Below, piece by piece: positions 44,747-55,020 of a DNA stretch of 64,000 bases (position 1 is the stretch's first letter; each line of letters starts with the position of its first letter). Under the pieces are notes generated by a model. That model ran no database searches. It was not told the origin of the DNA and was given only the letters and a program-made list of their open reading frames with translations. Source of the DNA: Theocolax elegans. Taxonomy: Eukaryota > Arthropoda > Insecta > Hymenoptera > Cerocephalidae. Location: positions 20,231,583-20,295,582 of the forward strand of contig CM047430.1 of NCBI GenBank assembly GCA_026168455.1, read 5' to 3'. A program made the translations under genes and the position numbers.

Positions 44747-44971
44747 TTAGATCGATACTGAAACAAGTGGAGATACTTTTCTACCATTCCAAGGTAAGTG
44801 CATACATTTTTTTGCAATGATTATGCTACTAGATTCATCGTTATAAGGCAACAAATATACATTTCTATTAATATTTCGGGCACTTTTCCCGGATATTTTG
44901 ACCATAAGTGATCTTAATGATTTAGACCCACTCTGGAAATTTTTAGGCAGTTTCTGACTATAAAAAGACAT
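44747..44971 (-). CDS. Short conserved ORF type 1, right arm
   Basis: 74 codons, inverse copy of 44081-44305 differing at KKCMHLPWNGRK against KKFMHFPWNGRK. Confidence 0.35.
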   Translation of the reverse strand: MSFYSQKLPKNFQSGSKSLRSLMVKISGKSARNINRNVYLLPYNDESSSIIIAKKCMHLPWNGRKVSPLVSVSI

Positions 44972-45038
44972 CTTTTAGACAGTATTAGGTTACCAGAGTC
45001 CGGAGCAGAATTGCTGATTTTCACTATTTAAGGTTTAA

Positions 45039-45239
45039 ATGGCTTACAAGAGTGTGACAGCATACATTTATGTCTTTAAAAGCATTTTTAATGAAAAGTT
45101 CGGAAAATTTTACAAAAAAAGTCATACTTATGTTTTTAGTGAAAAATGCATCCCCTGGGAGCTAAAAATTCATGAAAATGGGCATATAATGCAAAAAAGT
45201 GCTAAAATGTCAACTTTGACTCTCTGTAACTTAAAATAA
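45039..45239 (+). CDS. Short conserved ORF type 2, right arm
   Basis: 66 codons, inverse copy of 43813-44013, differing by YVFKSIF against YVFTSIF. Confidence 0.35.
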   Translation: MAYKSVTAYIYVFKSIFNEKFGKFYKKSHTYVFSEKCIPWELKIHENGHIMQKSAKMSTLTLCNLK

Positions 45240-45352
45240 TGGCCCAGAAAAAATCTGAAAAAATTCAGGAGAACTACTGGATACCTCTAAAACATATTCC
45301 CACAGTTATAGCAATATTTATTTTTTTCATCTTCGATGTCACAGAGAACCAC

Positions 45353-45354
<2 letters not shown>

Positions 45355-45391
<37 letters not shown>
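45355..45391. repeat. (TA)n microsatellite
   Basis: Uninterrupted TA run next to the right end of the palindromic element. Confidence 0.97.
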
Positions 45392-45399
<8 letters not shown>

Positions 45400-45408
45400 A
45401 ATTGATCA

Positions 45409-45772
45409 ATCGGTACTTATGCCGACAAATTCTTATGGGAAATGGGAATTGTGCTTACTTTGGGATAATTATGCCGGCGTCAGCATAATTCCACCGAAAA
45501 GTCAACCATGTATCCGTACTTATGCCGACACACAAAAAATCGTAAAATTATCTTTGTGAGCCCCGCTTTGACGTTATAATATTAATGAAGGATTGAAGTT
45601 ATAAGGTCAAAGTGTGCTTTTTTACCCGTGAGGGGTATTTAGGTATTTGGGTTATTGGTTTTTTATGCATTATTCTATCAATTAATATTCTCCCCCTTAT
45701 ATCTGAGCCGTTACATATGTTTTATAACCTCAAAACACCAAGATAACACGTAGTGTCACCATAAGTACCGAT
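45409..45772. mobile_element. 364-bp MITE with ATCGGTACTTATG terminal repeats
   Basis: Starts ATCGGTACTTATGCCGACA and ends GTGTCACCATAAGTACCGAT. A further internal copy of the motif, CCGTACTTATGCCGACAC, lies at about 45517-45534. No reading frame. Confidence 0.8.
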
Positions 45773-45778
45773 ACTGGT

Positions 45779-45782
<4 letters not shown>

Positions 45783-45843
<61 letters not shown>

Positions 45844-45868
45844 TAGATATATAGATAGATAGATATTT
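45783..45868. repeat. (TA)n, (GA)n and (GATA)n microsatellites at the LINE B tail
   Basis: A TA run, a GA run and then GATAGATATATAGATAGATAG directly abut the 3' end of LINE B. The GATA part is in the position of the LINE's own tetranucleotide tail. Confidence 0.9.
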
Positions 45869-46430
45869 TATTCGGTTTTTTGGGGTGGTGACCCCGTTAA
45901 CACGAAAATATACAGTGCGTTGATTACAATGTTAATGATAAAATAATATAATATAACAAACAAAAATAACAATAATAATAATAAAAGTGTAAAAATAAAA
46001 GTGTAAACGTGTAAAAGACCGCAGTGATAAAAAACATGATAGTGAATAGAACGCAAAACGCAAAACGCAAAAAGCAGTAGCATACAAAATGTTTGAAAAT
46101 TAGGATGTAACATTTGAAAACTTAAGAGCTAAGAATAAATAATTAGAAACGCATAGAAAATAAACATGAAAATAAAGTGAAAAACAAAAATATGAAATAT
46201 AAATACTGCGACGGTTTATTACGAGCTAGAAGGTAAGCCTATCTCACTAATTTCACTTAAATCACCCAAATCACCCAAATCACCTAAATCACTTATAAGG
46301 GGACGGACTAGATTTTCGTTTATCACTCTATCTTCCCATGCGATGGAGTCGAGACGAAGGAGGTGATCAAAGATAAATGATTTGAAAGTGTTGAATTGAG
46401 CTGGATCGAATGATACAAAAGGGTATGAGT
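45869..46430 (-). other. LINE B 3' UTR with terminal hairpin
   Basis: In minus orientation it ends GGGGTCACCACCCC (plus GGGGTGGTGACCCC, 45882-45895), then AAAAAACCGAATAAAATATC. It is A/T-rich between this and the RT. A short (AATCACCC)n-like repeat lies at 46252-46285 on the plus strand. Confidence 0.72.
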
Positions 46431-47792
46431 TTAGTTGTTTAGTGACAGTGATGACAAATGATTTGTGGAGTGATTCAGTACGAGGTGGTATGGTGGTAAA
46501 TAGGTCAGCGGTTTAGGAGGATGACGGGATGAAAAACGTTGATCAGTGGAGCTATTGATTCTAATAAAATGTTCTGAGAGGTAATGTGGTGAGTTGTGAG
46601 CCAGAATGCTGTAAGAAAGAGTGCTGATGAAAAATAGTCGCCTCGACTCCACCGATAACCAGCCCAGCTTCAATCTATATGGCGTCACGTGGTCGTACCT
46701 ACGTAGATTTCCCCAAACAAATCTGACGCAAGCGTTAAGTAGTCTCTGGAGCTTTAAATTTCTGGTCTAGTCCAAGTCATTGTAGACTACACAGGCATAG
46801 TCGAAGTGAAGGAAAACTAAAGATTCGACAAAGTGTTTACGAGCATGCACCCTCTGTGAGATTGATAAAACATGCTTGGACCAGTCCAGAGTTGGCAGCA
46901 GCCTGACGCCCAGTGATTTCACCTGGTTTTCATAGCGGAGACAATCGTTCAACAGCTTAACTCGCGGGGCAGTCGTTAGGTCTATACGCGAGATGTATGC
47001 CTTGCTGCCCAGGATCATTATTTTAGTTTTGTTTACATTTAGGTTTAAGCCGTTTAAGGTAGCCCAAGATGCAACCGCGTTGGCATCACTCGTGATACGG
47101 TGGACACCTAGTTCGAATTCCCTCGGGGGAAAAGAGTAATAAACCTGAGCATCATTGGCATATATCATGTAATTACTAAATTCGAGAACTTCGGGAAGGT
47201 CGTTAATGAAGACCGAAAAAAGCAAAGGACCCAAAACACCGCCCTGCGGTACGCCCGAATTTACCCCAAGCCAGTCAGAGCAGACGCCCAACTCATCCGC
47301 AACTGCTTGCGAACGACCAACTAAGTAGTGGAAAAACCACCTCAATACCGTTTTCGAACAACCTATGTCACGAAACTTAAGCAGCAGAGGGCCGTGCGGC
47401 ACCGAGTCGAACGCCTTGGAGAAGTCAAATAGGACCAAAATTGTGATCATGCGCGAGTCAATGGCCCTTCTGATATCATCGAGAACGCCTAAGAGTGCAG
47501 TTTGCGTACTATGACCTCTGCGAAATCCTGCTTATCTGTCAGTCAGTTTATTATTTGTTTCTAAGTAATGAGACAGCTGTGAATGTACCAGCCGCTCAAG
47601 CAGTTTTGAGACCTCGCAGAGTTTAGCAATGGGTCTGGTATCCGAGAGTGATTCGATGCTATTTGACTTCGCCAGTGGAAAGAGAATAGACCTCTTCCAG
47701 CAGTCAGGAAAATAACCGAGCGACAACAAGTCGTTGAATAAAGCTGTAACCCGTGGGGTAAATTGTGGCTCGAGCATTTTTAGCATCGTCAC
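46431..47792 (-). pseudogene. LINE B ORF2: reverse transcriptase, broken
   Basis: Frames 47532-47792 (TMLKMLEPQFTPRVTALFND...WKRSILFPLAKS...SDTRPIAKLCEVSKLLERLVH), 46767-47450 (LVLFDFSKAFDSVPHGPL, NSGVPQGGVLGPLLFSVFIND, catalytic box IYANDAQVYY) and 46431-46688 (C-terminal domain). The catalytic FADD seen in LINE A reads YANDA here, so the first catalytic Asp is replaced by Asn. It is clearly the same family as LINE A. Frame breaks at about 47460-47530 and 46700-46760. Confidence 0.87.
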
Positions 47793-48121
47793 AGACAGCC
47801 CGTCCGTCCCCAGTGCCCTCGATTTCGCGTTAGCGAGGGCACGCTAAACTCCTAGGGAACTAATTGAGTCAAATTCAAATTTGGACGGACTAGATAGGTC
47901 AGGAACTGAGGAATAAATTGAGTTTAAAAAGAGAGGTGAAAGTGGCGGAACCCGATTCGAAATGGACTTAGACTTAGAGCATAATCCCAGGTTTTTCAAT
48001 TCCCTCCATTTGGCTTTCGGATTTGCAGCATTTTTTAGCTTGTTTGTGAGATAGTTGTATTTATTGCTCTCGAGAAGATTTGAGATTCTGTTTCTTAATA
48101 GTTTGAATTTTTCGTAGTATT

Positions 48122-49365
48122 CTATGCGGTTTGAGGATTTAAAGGTTTTGAAGGCAATATTTTTGTAGACTTAATAAGACCTCTAACCTCTGCTATCACC
48201 CATGGTTTGGATCTGTTGCCAATCGTTACCAGTTTAGCAGGCGCAAGGGTGTCAAAATCTGAGAGAGCAGATACCATGAGGTGAGATATGGACGCTAGGA
48301 GATGAGAGGATGAAACGTCATGAAAATAATTATGATTATGAAGCAGCGAGTTGTGACCGTGAGGAGAAAGCGTTGTGATTTGCGATACCTGGTTAATTGA
48401 GTGGAAGTTATGAGTTGTGAATAATAAATTAGGTGAAGACATGCTGGATGAGTGACTGAGATGAGGTGTGGAAAATAAGTTAGATGATGACATGTTGGAT
48501 GGATTCGTGTGATGAGTAATGATAAATGAGTTAGGTGACTGAATGTAGGATGTATGGTTGTTGGTAGGACAGGAAAACAAGTTAGATAAATGTAAGGTCA
48601 AATTCAAGTACGAGTTCGAAATCTGGTCAGGCGACTCTATACGGCTTGTAATAAGAGGATTAGATGGAAATTGAGGTGAGTGCGGTGAATTAGAGTTGAA
48701 AATGGAGTTGAAAGAAATAGCAAGTTCTTGGAGGTTAATCCCTTCCAAATCACGTGACCAATACCTCTTTATTTTAGGCGGATCTCTATTAGTCAGCAAC
48801 TGAATTGCTATGTAATCATGACCCGCGGCGAAAGAAGTCGTAGGTTTAAAATAATTAAAATCAGGCAAAGGATCACTAATTAAGAAGAAATCAAGCCATG
48901 TGTGTGAATAACCTAATGACGTGACAGCATGGTGAGTTGGATCGGAATCAATGAGCGATAGATTGAGAGCTGGTATATTGGCTCTTATCATGTCTGCCGC
49001 GGCACTTGAAGACTTCATATCAATATTGAAGTCTCCGGTGATAACAGTGAGACCATGGGAAGGAAGGGTATCAGATAATAATTAAAAAAAACAGTAGGGT
49101 AAGAAGCTACAGGCCGTCTGTAAACCACGCTCAAAATCAATGAAGTCGATTTGCCGACAATATGTAATATAAAAAATACAGGAGAGTTTGAGTACAGCCT
49201 ATCAGAATGCGCCAGCATATTAACTTTATATTCATCTCTGACATATGCAGCAACACCCGCTCCTTCCTTACCCACTCGATTAAGTCTGTAACGGGAGTAC
49301 CCTCGCAATTTTACTATATCAGAGGAGTCAGATTCTGTTAAAAAGGTCTCAGTGAGAGCGATCAC
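48122..49365 (-). pseudogene. LINE B ORF2: endonuclease and linker
   Basis: 49015-49365 has ALTETFLTESDSSD, GAGVAAYVRDEY and VVYRRPVASYP. It breaks just at GDFNI (SPETSILI in this frame), and 48122-49018 continues with AGHDYIAIQL (catalytic His), a Ser/His/Asn-rich linker with repeated SHSSSMSSPNL-type units, and PAKLVTIGNRSKPWV before the RT. One indel near 49015-49030 and others break it. Confidence 0.85.
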
Positions 49366-49499
49366 ATCATAGGCTTGTGGATAGATTAAGGCTTCTGTTG
49401 ATGAAAAATGAGTCTTGAGTCGATTGATATTAAGATGAATGATAGAGAAGGAATGAATGTTTATGTGTAAATGAGATAGAGACGTCTGACCAGCTGTCC

Positions 49500-49600
49500 C
49501 TCATAAGGAGGAAGGTACAGAATTTGACGGTAGAGTGAGGAGTTCAGCCTCGGAGTTAACGCGGACCAGTGCTCCCTTTTTCTCTTTGCGCATATAGACA
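49500..49600 (-). pseudogene. LINE B ORF1, C-terminal end beyond the insertion
   Basis: In minus orientation, after the target duplication, the frame continues VYMRKEKKGALVRVNSEAE LLTLPS to a stop, aligning with VRKVRDGPLIRVTSEADI of LINE A. This shows the 1333-bp insert interrupts a once-continuous ORF1. Confidence 0.75.
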
Positions 49601-50933
49601 TGTATTCTATGACTGTTTTAGAGTCTTTCCGTCATCCAACTTTGGCAACCCCTCAGGATCAAGTAGCTTTGTTCTACATGGTCCCAAGCGCTCCGAATTC
49701 GATTCGACAGTTCGGTAACTTTTTGAGTTACGAAAGTCGTCAGGAGTCGCCTTTGGGATCGGTTAACCGCGATCGGAGGCCACTTTAAACAGTGTACTGA
49801 AACTCCTTACGAGGGCCCACCGCCTTGCGACGGCTAGCCTAGAGTCGTAATTCTCGGTGTGAATGCGGCGGTGTTTAGCTCACCGCCGTCGTCCGCTTTC
49901 GAACATAAGCAGCATCCGGGTTACTCTTCGCTTCACCCGTCAAGCCTGCTTGCAACCACGTGCCTCGCAGAGTCCAACCCAATACTGGGGACACGCTGAC
50001 GTTTCACTTTCGACTCAGAGGTACGCCAACGTAGGGCTCGGTTCCCAGTCCCTGCGTACCAGAGTAAAGTCATCCTGGTCCAACTGTCGACATGCCGAAG
50101 CACATCTTCCTATTACTCCCCGGATCCCCGGGGAGGTTTTGCGGTAGGTGGCCTAGCGTTCGAATGTTCGTGAAGGGTGCATTCGTCACTCCCTTCACAA
50201 ACTCTCTAAGGGATACCGTTCTAAAAATCCCCTGAAAGAGAAAAAAGCATATAAGCCAAAAGGCTTGCACGCTATAGCTTGTGAAGGACAAAACATTCGA
50301 CAATCCTTCCACAAGCCTTCCAAGGGATACCATTCGAAAAATCCCTTGAAAGAGAAAAAAGCGTACAAACCAAAAAGGTTTGCACGCTATGGTGTTTAAC
50401 ATCTCACACTATGCAAAGTCTTCAGTTCGGAAATATACCACAACTCGACTTACTAACTTTATACATAAGGATCTCTTTTGATGAAAGGGACACACTTCTG
50501 TGAGACATCCCAGCAACTTTTATCGTCTGAATGAGAAACTACTTCGGTCCGGATGTGCCCCAAGACGGACCTCGAGAGGCCCGCCTCAGCATTTTGACGC
50601 TACACGTAGTACACCCCGAAAGGTATCTACTTTGATTTAGCGGCCGTCCCTTCATCCCTAGCTAGAGTCTCCCTTAAGGAAGTCGCCCAGATGAATAAAA
50701 TAATTGTTAACAGCGTATCTTCGAAAAACTAAGCGTGTTACTGAACCGAATATAGCAAGTTAAACAGTGAATCGCCGACACAGGCTCGACGAAACAGCTC
50801 GATTTCGAGGCGCACTAGTGGCAATCCTCTTCCTCCACTGTCGTAGGAGGTCTATATCGGACTCTCGGAATTGGGGGCCGAGTCACTCACCCTCACCCAA
50901 CTCAGGAAATCTGAGAGCGGGTTTCCGCCAAGC
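49601..50933. mobile_element. 1333-bp insert of unknown origin with 14-bp target duplication, rich in hairpins
   Basis: TGCGCATATAGACA occurs at 49587-49600 and 50934-50947; joining there restores LINE B ORF1. The insert is ~50% GC, unlike its surroundings, and has no poly(A) or poly(T) at either end. It has no long frame or recognised protein motif (the 94- and 110-codon frames are over repeats or chance). Strong stems include GCGGCGGTG...CACCGCCGTCG (49866), TCCCCGGATCCCCGGGGA (50117), GGTCCG...CGGACC (50548) and the tandem hairpins at 50160-50395. It looks like a reverse-transcribed structured RNA. It is not a rRNA, snRNA or tRNA that I can recognise; a structured viral or other RNA is possible. 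Confidence 0.7.
50160..50395 (-). ncRNA. Tandem three-hairpin module, two copies with covariation
   Basis: On the minus strand two ~118-bp units (about 50395-50278 and 50277-50160) each fold into three hairpins in the same order: GTGCAAACC/GGTTTGTAC, AAGGGAT/ATCCCTT and CTTGTGGAAGGA/TCCTTCACAAG. Between units the pairs change together (AAACC/GGTTT against AAGCC/GGCTT; AAGGA/TCCTT against AAGGG/CCCTT). Each unit also has a U-rich CTTTTTTCTCTTTCA joining hairpins 1 and 2. Conserved pairing with changed bases indicates a selected RNA structure before insertion. Confidence 0.7.
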
Positions 50934-50947
50934 TGCGCATATAGACA

Positions 50948-51834
50948 ACATAATTATTAATAACCGGGCGCAAATAGCCTAGCTCCTTTGCCTTACGTAG
51001 GGATTTCGTCCACAGTTCGTGTATCGACTTCGGCCACAGTGGCCTGGTAAATAAGGAAGACTCCCCTCCCGTTCCGAATACATTTGAAATTGTCGTACCC
51101 TTTAGATGGTGGGCTCTTTCTATAATTAGGTCCCTGACCGCGGGTGAAGAAACCCTACACACGAAGCCTTTAGTCATGGTAGGAGTGGATGGTTCGTTCA
51201 TCGATTGGCTCAAATTGGAAGAATTGATGGTATTAGTCGAGCGCGGCAACCATGGTCGGATCTCGACGACGTGAGATGTGACCAGAGAAAGTTTGATGCG
51301 AGCCAAAATAGTTTCTATTAATTTAAGGCCGCTTAGTGTGGAGACGATAGGTAGACCTGCGAACAAGAGATCACAAGAGGTTTTGTCTTGACCAGTGATA
51401 TCGCCCATATTTGCCGGAGTCGAGGGAGGATCACGATCGAGAAGCCGATTGACGTTGACTTCAAGACGCTCGACACGAGTTCCTACCTCAACGAAACGTT
51501 CATTAACGCTTGACTCGAGTGTATCAACGCGTCCGCGTAACATATTCAGCTCGGCACTTAATGTGTTGAGTTTCGAGTCCACGCCGTCGACCTTGACCTC
51601 AACCCTCTCGACTAGTTTCACGATAGCGCGCTCCAAACTAGTAAACCACGCTGGAGGAGCGTCCGCCATCGCGACGGCATCCCGAGAACCGCCCGAACGT
51701 TCTGCATTGGCAGCAGGAGGTGTGGTTGCGCGAGGTTGCTTAGCAACCTGAGTCACTGATGGCGATGGGGGCGAGGCCAAGCGTTTCGCGCATGATGTGG
51801 TGGGAGGAGTTACGAGAGTCTCGGCCGCAATCAC
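50948..51834 (-). pseudogene. LINE B ORF1: coiled-coil RNA-binding protein
   Basis: Starts MIAAETLVTPP and has a Pro/Ala-rich N-terminus. A coiled coil spans residues ~65-135 with regular heptads (VERVEVKVDGVDSKLNTL, ELNMLRGRVDTLESSV). The C-terminal part has EIRPWLPR, FVCRVSSPAVRDLIIERAHHLKG and RPLWPKSIHELWTKSL. The frame is open down to the insertion at 50947, where it runs into foreign sequence. LINE ORF1 proteins trimerise through the coiled coil and bind the element RNA. This is the best-preserved ORF of LINE B. Confidence 0.85.
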
Positions 51835-51950
51835 GTTCGTCGCCGCACTCGCAGTACGCGGCCCAGCAGGTGCTGCCCCTGCCCGATTTAATTCGCCACA
51901 AATTTACTCTTACAAAATTACGTCACCGAGGACCAGGAGAATGACGACGA

Positions 51951-53478
51951 AACTGTAATCGTCCCGATGGGCTCAGAGGACGATGACGGCATTAATAGAG
52001 AGGAAGATCGAAGGAAAACCATAAAACAGCAAGGATAGAAGGCAAATTACCCCGTAGTAAAAAAAAAGGACAAAACACACAACATTAACCAAAATAATAC
52101 ATAGAACACGAGATACGCTCAAAAAAGCCAACACAACATCGCAAAAAATCTACAGAACCATGCACACACATATAAAAATGAATACGAACACAAGCATGTA
52201 GAAGAAGATGAATACACAACCGAATACATGTACGATATCGACAAATATACACAAGAAGACTCGTACAACACAGAAAATTACACAGGAAACATCACACGAC
52301 ATGCAGAGATATAATACGCAGGGTAACACAGCTGATGTCTTTGAGCATGATGTAGAAGTTTTTAATTTTCTAAAAAATGATTGTAAAATAAAATAAGTTT
52401 GTAAGTCTAATACTTAAGTTTTTTAATATACGAGTTTTATACTTAATGTAGATAAATATTTTTTTATTTTTGTTAATAATTCTGGCATTACGTGCTGACC
52501 GGTAGTAATTTGACGGTAATATGATGTCAAAAAGCTGGAGCACACTACCATCATGATTGCGGCACGAATGCTGCCAATTGCAGGCAAATTATCGACGCTA
52601 TGTTATCGGGGAGTGTTATATTTAAGGCAGAATCCTGCTTTAGAAGGTTTAAAAATCGATTCCTAATATATGTAACAATATGTACATAATGTTATAGAGG
52701 CGATTTCGCAGTATTTTCAAAGTATTGTAACAGCTTTAAATGAGGTGGGGCACGAGTACGTGTATTACCGTCTGAGCAGCTAGCGCACGCGTTTGTTCAC
52801 TTAGCTCCAAACTGTGTACCTAAAAAGGTTAAACGGTCATTCGAAATAACGTTTTGAATTGGGATAAGTGTCAAACTATAGTACGGATTATAATTGTATA
52901 TTTTAGTGTTATTGAGGAATAATAATGTCCTAGAATGTTTCAATGCAACTATGCGGTTATTCTGTTTCTTTTTCATAAAATGCATTCGCTCTCTTTTTTT
53001 AACAAATTTGTCTAAAAACACCACAACTTTGTAGAACGCTCTGCCGCACTCAAACTTTACATCATTTTAAAGGTAATTAATCATCGAAGAAGTAGATTTT
53101 TGAATGGATAAAGAATTTTTAATCGTACAACCCATTTTTTGACTATAAAGGTTTTTATTAATTATAACTATATCCAATGTTTGAAACTAATATACATTAA
53201 ATATTTTAACAGATTCTTCTTGAAATTTATAAACATTTTCAAATTTAGTGTATATACGAAAAAATTGTTAGATTTTGAGTTATTAAGTGATCAAAATGCC
53301 CAAAAAGGAAGTTTTTTAAAAAAATTCAATTTTTTGATTAGCTACAACCCTAATACTAATTGAAATTCAGTTCTAAAAAATTAGCTACACTCTATTTAAG
53401 TAGTTTTTGTCCTAATTCCATACATAAAAACAAAATTCTATTTTTTAACTCGATCACTTCACATGGAATCATCCATAT
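51951..53478. other. No recognisable gene
   Basis: A-rich, CA-rich sequence to 52340 on the plus strand may be LINE B leader. A GC-richer patch at 52490-52620 ends GTTATCGGGGAGTG. The rest is AT-rich. Frames at 52208-52396 and 52797-53024 have no motif. Confidence 0.5.
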
Positions 53479-53540
53479 TTATATATACACTGACGCACAC
53501 ACACACCACAGGGGGAGGCTGCAACCCCTACGTGATGCGT

Positions 53541-54668
53541 CCTAAGGTGGTGGATAGAGAAATCCCTGTGCGTGTGGAGTGTCGGGCCATTTTGGTGGTC
53601 GGTTTATCTGTGTGGTACTCAACACATGCACGAGAATAGAGGGAAATAAAATACCTCTCGCGGTCCAAGTTGCAGGGGAGGAATCCCCCAATAAAAAAAA
53701 ACCAAAACATGTGAGCATCCCGAAGGTTGTTACACCTTCGGCAAATCTCACCCTGAGTGATCAGGCTGACTCCATGTATTGTGGGGGAAGTCGAATGTAC
53801 ATGAACACCGATAGCCCATCAGGCCCAATTAAAAAAAACATTGGAGGTGGATCACGTGGTATTCACTGTGTTTACAGCACCAAGTGAAGATCAGGTGGAA
53901 AAGTGCAATAAGGAAATTCACCCTCTCGGGAAGCAAATTTGCGATCAGGTGGAGTACGTGACACCAAGAATTAGTGTTCACAAAGATATTCAGAAACAAT
54001 TTAGTGCTCTCAAGGTCACGTACAATCGCCTCTAGAAGAAGGATGGAGGATTCCTTGTGTTGACCAATATATCTAAGAAGTCAGCGGAGCAACAAACTTC
54101 TCCGCTATTTGCGAGGAGCACCATTGCTCGTACATCGCAGGCCCAAGGCAAGGAAAATGACAATTCGAACAAGAAGAACTTTTCAACTCCCCATCCTTAT
54201 GGTCATAAGGTTAAGAAGCCTAAAAGGAGAAAGGAGAAGTTAGAACAAGTTCACCCAACAGACCAGGAGATTGATATCGATCCATAACTACCGGGTCAAA
54301 GAACAAAAGATAAACCCTGGCAGTAAGTAGAGACCAAGAAGAAGAACAAAAAGGACATAACAAAGAAGGAAACAAAGAACGTTGACGACATGAGTTGACG
54401 GGTCAGACGTGTACGCCTAAGCGTCTTGGTTATTAGACTTCTGGAGGGAAAGTCGTATGCCGATATTCATACCAAGGCGAAGAAGTATGACTCACTTATG
54501 GGAGTAGATATGGCAGTTTCGGCAATACGCAAGACACTATCGGGGGATGTTCTCATTATCCTCAAAAAGGATAGCCAGTACAAAATCACAGAAAATCAGG
54601 AGAAGATAAGCAAAGCACTCGGAAAGGATGACACCATCAATGCTCGGGTGCAGCAGACGACGTTGTAA
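53541..54668 (+). pseudogene. Decayed ORF1 of an R1-type LINE
   Basis: Frames at 53579-53887, 53841-54035, 54057-54287 and 54426-54668. The last is the most telling: VIRLLEGKSYADIHTKAKKY...GVDMAVSAIRKTLSGDVLIIL KKDS...ISKALG resembles the region before the zinc knuckles in ORF1 of R1/TRAS-type LINEs. The zinc knuckles and ORF2 are absent. Several frameshifts. Confidence 0.5.
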
Positions 54669-55020
54669 TAACACGATTGGATGATACGATTGCATTTTTA
54701 ATGATTTAAAATATTATTATTGTTAATTTATTATAAACAATTGCAATGACAGTTTAAAAAGTAACTTATCTTTTTCGATATAATTCATATGTACTTTATG
54801 CTACAATATTGCAAAACAACTTTTCTATTGCAACAATTAATAAGATTGTAATTTTTGTAGTTGAAGCATTTTTAAACCTATAGTAACACATTAACATTTG
54901 TATTATTTAAATATTTCATTTTTAGAATTAAAAATAACACAGGCACACAAAAAAAAAGTGGCAAGACCCAGAGAGTAGTGGTATTATTTCTTATGTATTT
55001 TTTCGCGCTGAAACCGAATC

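Larger units (their letters stand above)
43698..45354. mobile_element. 1.66-kb palindromic element, two ~740-bp inverted arms
   Basis: It starts GGGTGGTTCTCTGTGACATCG and ends with the exact complement. The arms match inward through ATTATAATACTAATCTGAAG, and a ~100-bp AT-rich centre (about 44440-44540) separates them. Each arm has two divergent short ORFs. (TA)n runs abut both outer ends (43677-43697 and 45355-45391), suggesting insertion into a TA microsatellite or TA-specific integration. No transposase is recognised. Confidence 0.9.

Noticed and set aside
49601..50933. Insert considered as ribosomal RNA or a protein-coding viral segment
   Set aside because: No conserved rRNA signature is visible and frames on both strands are short and cross the hairpin repeats.
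42140..52620. CAGCCCCGATAGCAGCACGT at 42149 and GTTATCGGGGAGTG at 52603 as ends of one 10.5-kb element
   Set aside because: The inverse match covers only about a dozen bases, and everything between belongs to other identified elements; they may be separate copies of one small repeat.
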